Assembly (NCBI GenBank): GCA_030603495.1
Contig: JAUVXR010000020.1
Location: 1-49,538, forward strand
Length of the DNA stretch: 49,538 nt
DNA from: a bacterium
GTDB taxonomy: Bacteria > Armatimonadota > Zipacnadia > Zipacnadales > Zipacnadaceae
Reading direction: 5' to 3'
In this document: one piece after another, positions 47,669-49,538 of the stretch
How positions within the stretch are numbered: position 1 is the first letter of the stretch
Layout: every line of letters begins with the position of its first letter
Notes under the pieces: model-generated
The model's database searches: none
Told to the model about the DNA's origin: nothing
The model's input: the letters and a program-made list of their open reading frames with translations, nothing else
Made by a program: the position numbers and the translations under genes

Positions 47669-48091
47669 ATGAGGCCGTTCGAGCAGGTTGAGCACACTGC
47701 CGATTACGCCATCATTGCCCGGGGATGCGACCTGCGCGAGTTGGTTGAGAACGCGGGCCGCGGCATGATCAGCCTGCTCGTCGAGGCCGAGGCGCTGACG
47801 CCCAGGCAGCAGTTGACGTACATCGTCCGGGCCGATTCTCCCGAGCGGCTACTCATCGAATCTCTGCGCGAGCTGCTCCACCTGGAAGAGGACGAGGGGC
47901 TGGTACCGATGGGGTTTGCAGTGGTGCGACTGAGCGAAGAAAGTCTGGAAGCAGAGTGTGATGTGGGTGTGGTCTCGCTTGATGAGGCCCGCCCGTATTT
48001 GCTTGGCGGGATCAAGGCCGTTACCTACCACGATCTGGTCATCAAGCCCACCCCCAGCGGCCTGGAGGTCCAGGTCGTGTTTGATGTGTGA
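47669..48091 (+). CDS. archease family protein
   Basis: Archease is a small metal-binding helper that, in organisms with RtcB, speeds tRNA and RNA ligation by promoting guanylylation of RtcB. The protein from ATG 47669 has 140 residues. 'FEQVEHTADYAIIARG' has the N-terminal aspartate of the metal site, and 'LLGGIKAVTYHDLVIKP' is the C-terminal signature with Asp/His. 'DSPERLLIESLRELL' fits the helix between them. A TTG eight codons upstream could also serve as start. No rtcB gene is in the window, so its partner is unknown. It probably shares the transketolase transcript. Confidence 0.88.
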   Translation: MRPFEQVEHTADYAIIARGCDLRELVENAGRGMISLLVEAEALTPRQQLTYIVRADSPERLLIESLRELLHLEEDEGLVPMGFAVVRLSEESLEAECDVGVVSLDEARPYLLGGIKAVTYHDLVIKPTPSGLEVQVVFDV

Positions 48092-48210
48092 TGTGGCTGG
48101 GTTTACTTGTCTGAAACTCTTATATAGGAGAGTTGAGCGGTGCCCGCAGATGCGGGAGGTCTTGGTGAGTTGTCGAAGAAAAACGAAATGCCAAATAGAC
48201 GGAGGTCGCT

Positions 48211-49308
48211 ATGACCCCACGAGAGCGGATCTTGATGACAATGGCCCATCGCCGCCCCGACCGCATCCCTACTGCCTATGTAGCGAGAGGCGAGGTTGAC
48301 AGGGCAATTATGGCCTACTATGCCGTTGAAACAATGACCGAAGTGCACGAGATACTGGGCACGGACGGATGGGAATTAGTTGACATTGGCATTCGCTTCC
48401 CCGAATGGGACAAGAAGCCCAAGGCTATTAAGCATGGCGACTGGTCCTATGCTGATAGAGAACTCTACTGGCACGACGAGCGGACGTTCGAGGACCAGTG
48501 GGGCACAGTACACCGGATTGGTCGGGATGGGAAGTACGTCGAGTGGATCAGTGGGCCGCTACAGGGCCTCGACGATGCCGACGACTATGCCTTCCCTACG
48601 GTGGATGACCTCATAGACGACGCTGACCTGCCCTGCAAAGTCCAGGCGCAGAAGGATCAGGGCCTGTTCGTGAGTACCGAGGTTAGCCAACCATACACGC
48701 TGGCCTGGGGACTGCGAGGAATGGAGCAATGGCTGATGGATTATCTGCTTAACCCTGACTTCGTCAACAAGCTGTACGACAAGATATATGGCCTGTTGAC
48801 TGAGATTGGGCGCCGGTGCGTGGCAGCTGGAGTGGACATGTTTCGAATCGACGGCGATATTGCAATGCACGATCGCATTATAATGGGTGCGGACACTTGG
48901 CGGCGCTTTGACAAGCCCCGGCTAGCGGCGATGTCCGCTGAACTGCGTAGCATCAACCCTGACCTCCACCTCTTTATGCACTCGGACGGTAACCTGATGG
49001 AGGTAATGGATGACCTCATCGAGGTCGGCTTTGATGTGATTGACCCTATTCAGCCGGAGTGTATGGACCCAGTTGAGGTTAAGCAGAGGTGGGGTGAGAT
49101 GATAACGCTGCACGGGTGTGGGAGTCTGCAGAGGGTGCTGCCATTCGGCACAACCCAAGACGTGCGCAATCATGTGATTGAACTGATCGAGAAGTGCGGG
49201 TACAACGGGGGTTTGGTGCTGCGCCCGAGCAACGTCATCAGCTTTGACGTACCTGTCGAGAACGTGGTAACCTTCTTCGAGACGGCGCGGGATTACCGGT
49301 TTGATTGA
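48211..49308 (+). CDS. uroporphyrinogen decarboxylase (URO-D) family protein
   Basis: The 365-residue protein is a TIM-barrel of the URO-D/MtaA/CmuA family. 'RERILMTMAHRRPDRIPTAY' at the N-terminus is the usual opening of the branch that is not true HemE. 'LHLFMHSDGNLMEVMDDLIE', 'VIDPIQPECMDPVEVKQRWG' and 'TLHGCGSLQRVLPFGTTQDV' follow. The residues that would bind porphyrin carboxylates are not clearly conserved, so a corrinoid-dependent methyltransferase-like role is more likely than heme synthesis. No corrinoid protein gene lies beside it. GGAGG precedes ATG by 6 bases. Promoter evidence is weak; it may be expressed alone. Confidence 0.85.
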   Translation: MTPRERILMTMAHRRPDRIPTAYVARGEVDRAIMAYYAVETMTEVHEILGTDGWELVDIGIRFPEWDKKPKAIKHGDWSYADRELYWHDERTFEDQWGTVHRIGRDGKYVEWISGPLQGLDDADDYAFPTVDDLIDDADLPCKVQAQKDQGLFVSTEVSQPYTLAWGLRGMEQWLMDYLLNPDFVNKLYDKIYGLLTEIGRRCVAAGVDMFRIDGDIAMHDRIIMGADTWRRFDKPRLAAMSAELRSINPDLHLFMHSDGNLMEVMDDLIEVGFDVIDPIQPECMDPVEVKQRWGEMITLHGCGSLQRVLPFGTTQDVRNHVIELIEKCGYNGGLVLRPSNVISFDVPVENVVTFFETARDYRFD

Positions 49309-49495
49309 AGGCTCAAGCGGAGCCTATCCAGCTTCTGACTAACTGAGCCGAAAGCATTCTACTGGAAAACTAAGTCGAATCTCAGCCGCTGATTGCTAGC
49401 CGGCAACTCCAAAAACCGGCCCCAGCATATGCTTGGCTGTAAAGGCTGGCCTTCTTAACGGTCTCTGACAAGCTAATGAACAATTCGGAGACGTA

Positions 49496-49538
49496 ATGTC
49501 GTATATTCATGTTGCAGATGGGCACGGCTCACCTAGGA
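49496..49538 (+). CDS. start of an unidentified gene, cut by window edge
   Basis: ATG at 49496 follows GGAG (49487-49490) by 5 bases, and the frame stays open for 14 codons to the edge. Only MSYIHVADGHGSPR can be read, too little to identify. The 187 bases between the URO-D gene and this start show no other feature. Confidence 0.35.
   Translation, partial: MSYIHVADGHGSPR

Noticed and set aside
1-49538. tRNA and rRNA genes
   Set aside because: Scanning by eye for T-loop sequences and conserved rRNA segments gave no candidate. This is not a computed search, so a weak tRNA could be missed.

Overview
The window is a GC-rich bacterial chromosome segment with dense genes in short operons and sigma70-type promoters, several close to consensus (one perfect TTGACA-17-TATAAT). 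KdsC (Kdo-8-phosphate phosphatase) and a heptose-1-phosphate adenylyltransferase point to a diderm that makes lipopolysaccharide. Proteins ending in the H-X9-DG signature, a PEP-CTERM subtilase, a parallel beta-helix secreted protein and a UroD-like methyltransferase recall Armatimonadota, Planctomycetota or related candidate phyla. That placement is inference; no rRNA or tRNA gene was seen.

Region 1-10.4 kb: a frameshifted beta-helix protein cut by the left edge, an IS1380-like transposase stump, the dxr-rseP-ispG operon (isoprenoid precursors plus intramembrane proteolysis), kdsC, a Pit phosphate transporter with its DUF47 partner, an unaccompanied DNA methyltransferase and a MscS channel. 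Two copies of a roughly 66-bp palindromic repeat lie between genes here.

Region 10.4-14.6 kb is accessory: a secreted protein built of three 39-residue modules and nonapeptide repeats, a cupin gene flanked on both sides by broken 5' ends of PIG-L deacetylase genes, two membrane proteins, and a Phd/YefM-RelE toxin-antitoxin pair set between mutS and a second, degenerate copy of the mutS 3' end.

Region 14.6-28.5 kb is one long minus-strand array. It holds a TPR protein, a catalytically dead M16 peptidase homologue, a PQQ/BamB-like propeller, a LapA-like protein, dprA, topA, an unknown gene, an L,D-transpeptidase and mutS. Envelope functions and DNA uptake, topology and repair share one direction of transcription.

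Region 28.5-33.4 kb is a plus-strand folate and one-carbon cluster: folP, 5-formyl-THF cyclo-ligase, folB, fchA, folD and a metF-like gene. It covers pterin synthesis and the interconversion of formyl-, methenyl-, methylene- and methyl-THF.

Region 33.5-38.8 kb: two unknown coiled-coil proteins, then rnpA-yidD-yidC-jag (RNase P protein, membrane insertion, RNA binding) and hldE2. rpmH is absent from its usual place before rnpA, and YidC carries an unusual periplasmic region.

Region 38.9-49.5 kb: a CsgG/LpoB-like secreted protein, nadA, two H-X9-DG membrane proteins, a sugar-phosphate isomerase-like TIM barrel, the PEP-CTERM subtilase, transketolase with archease, a UroD-family protein, and a gene start cut by the right edge.
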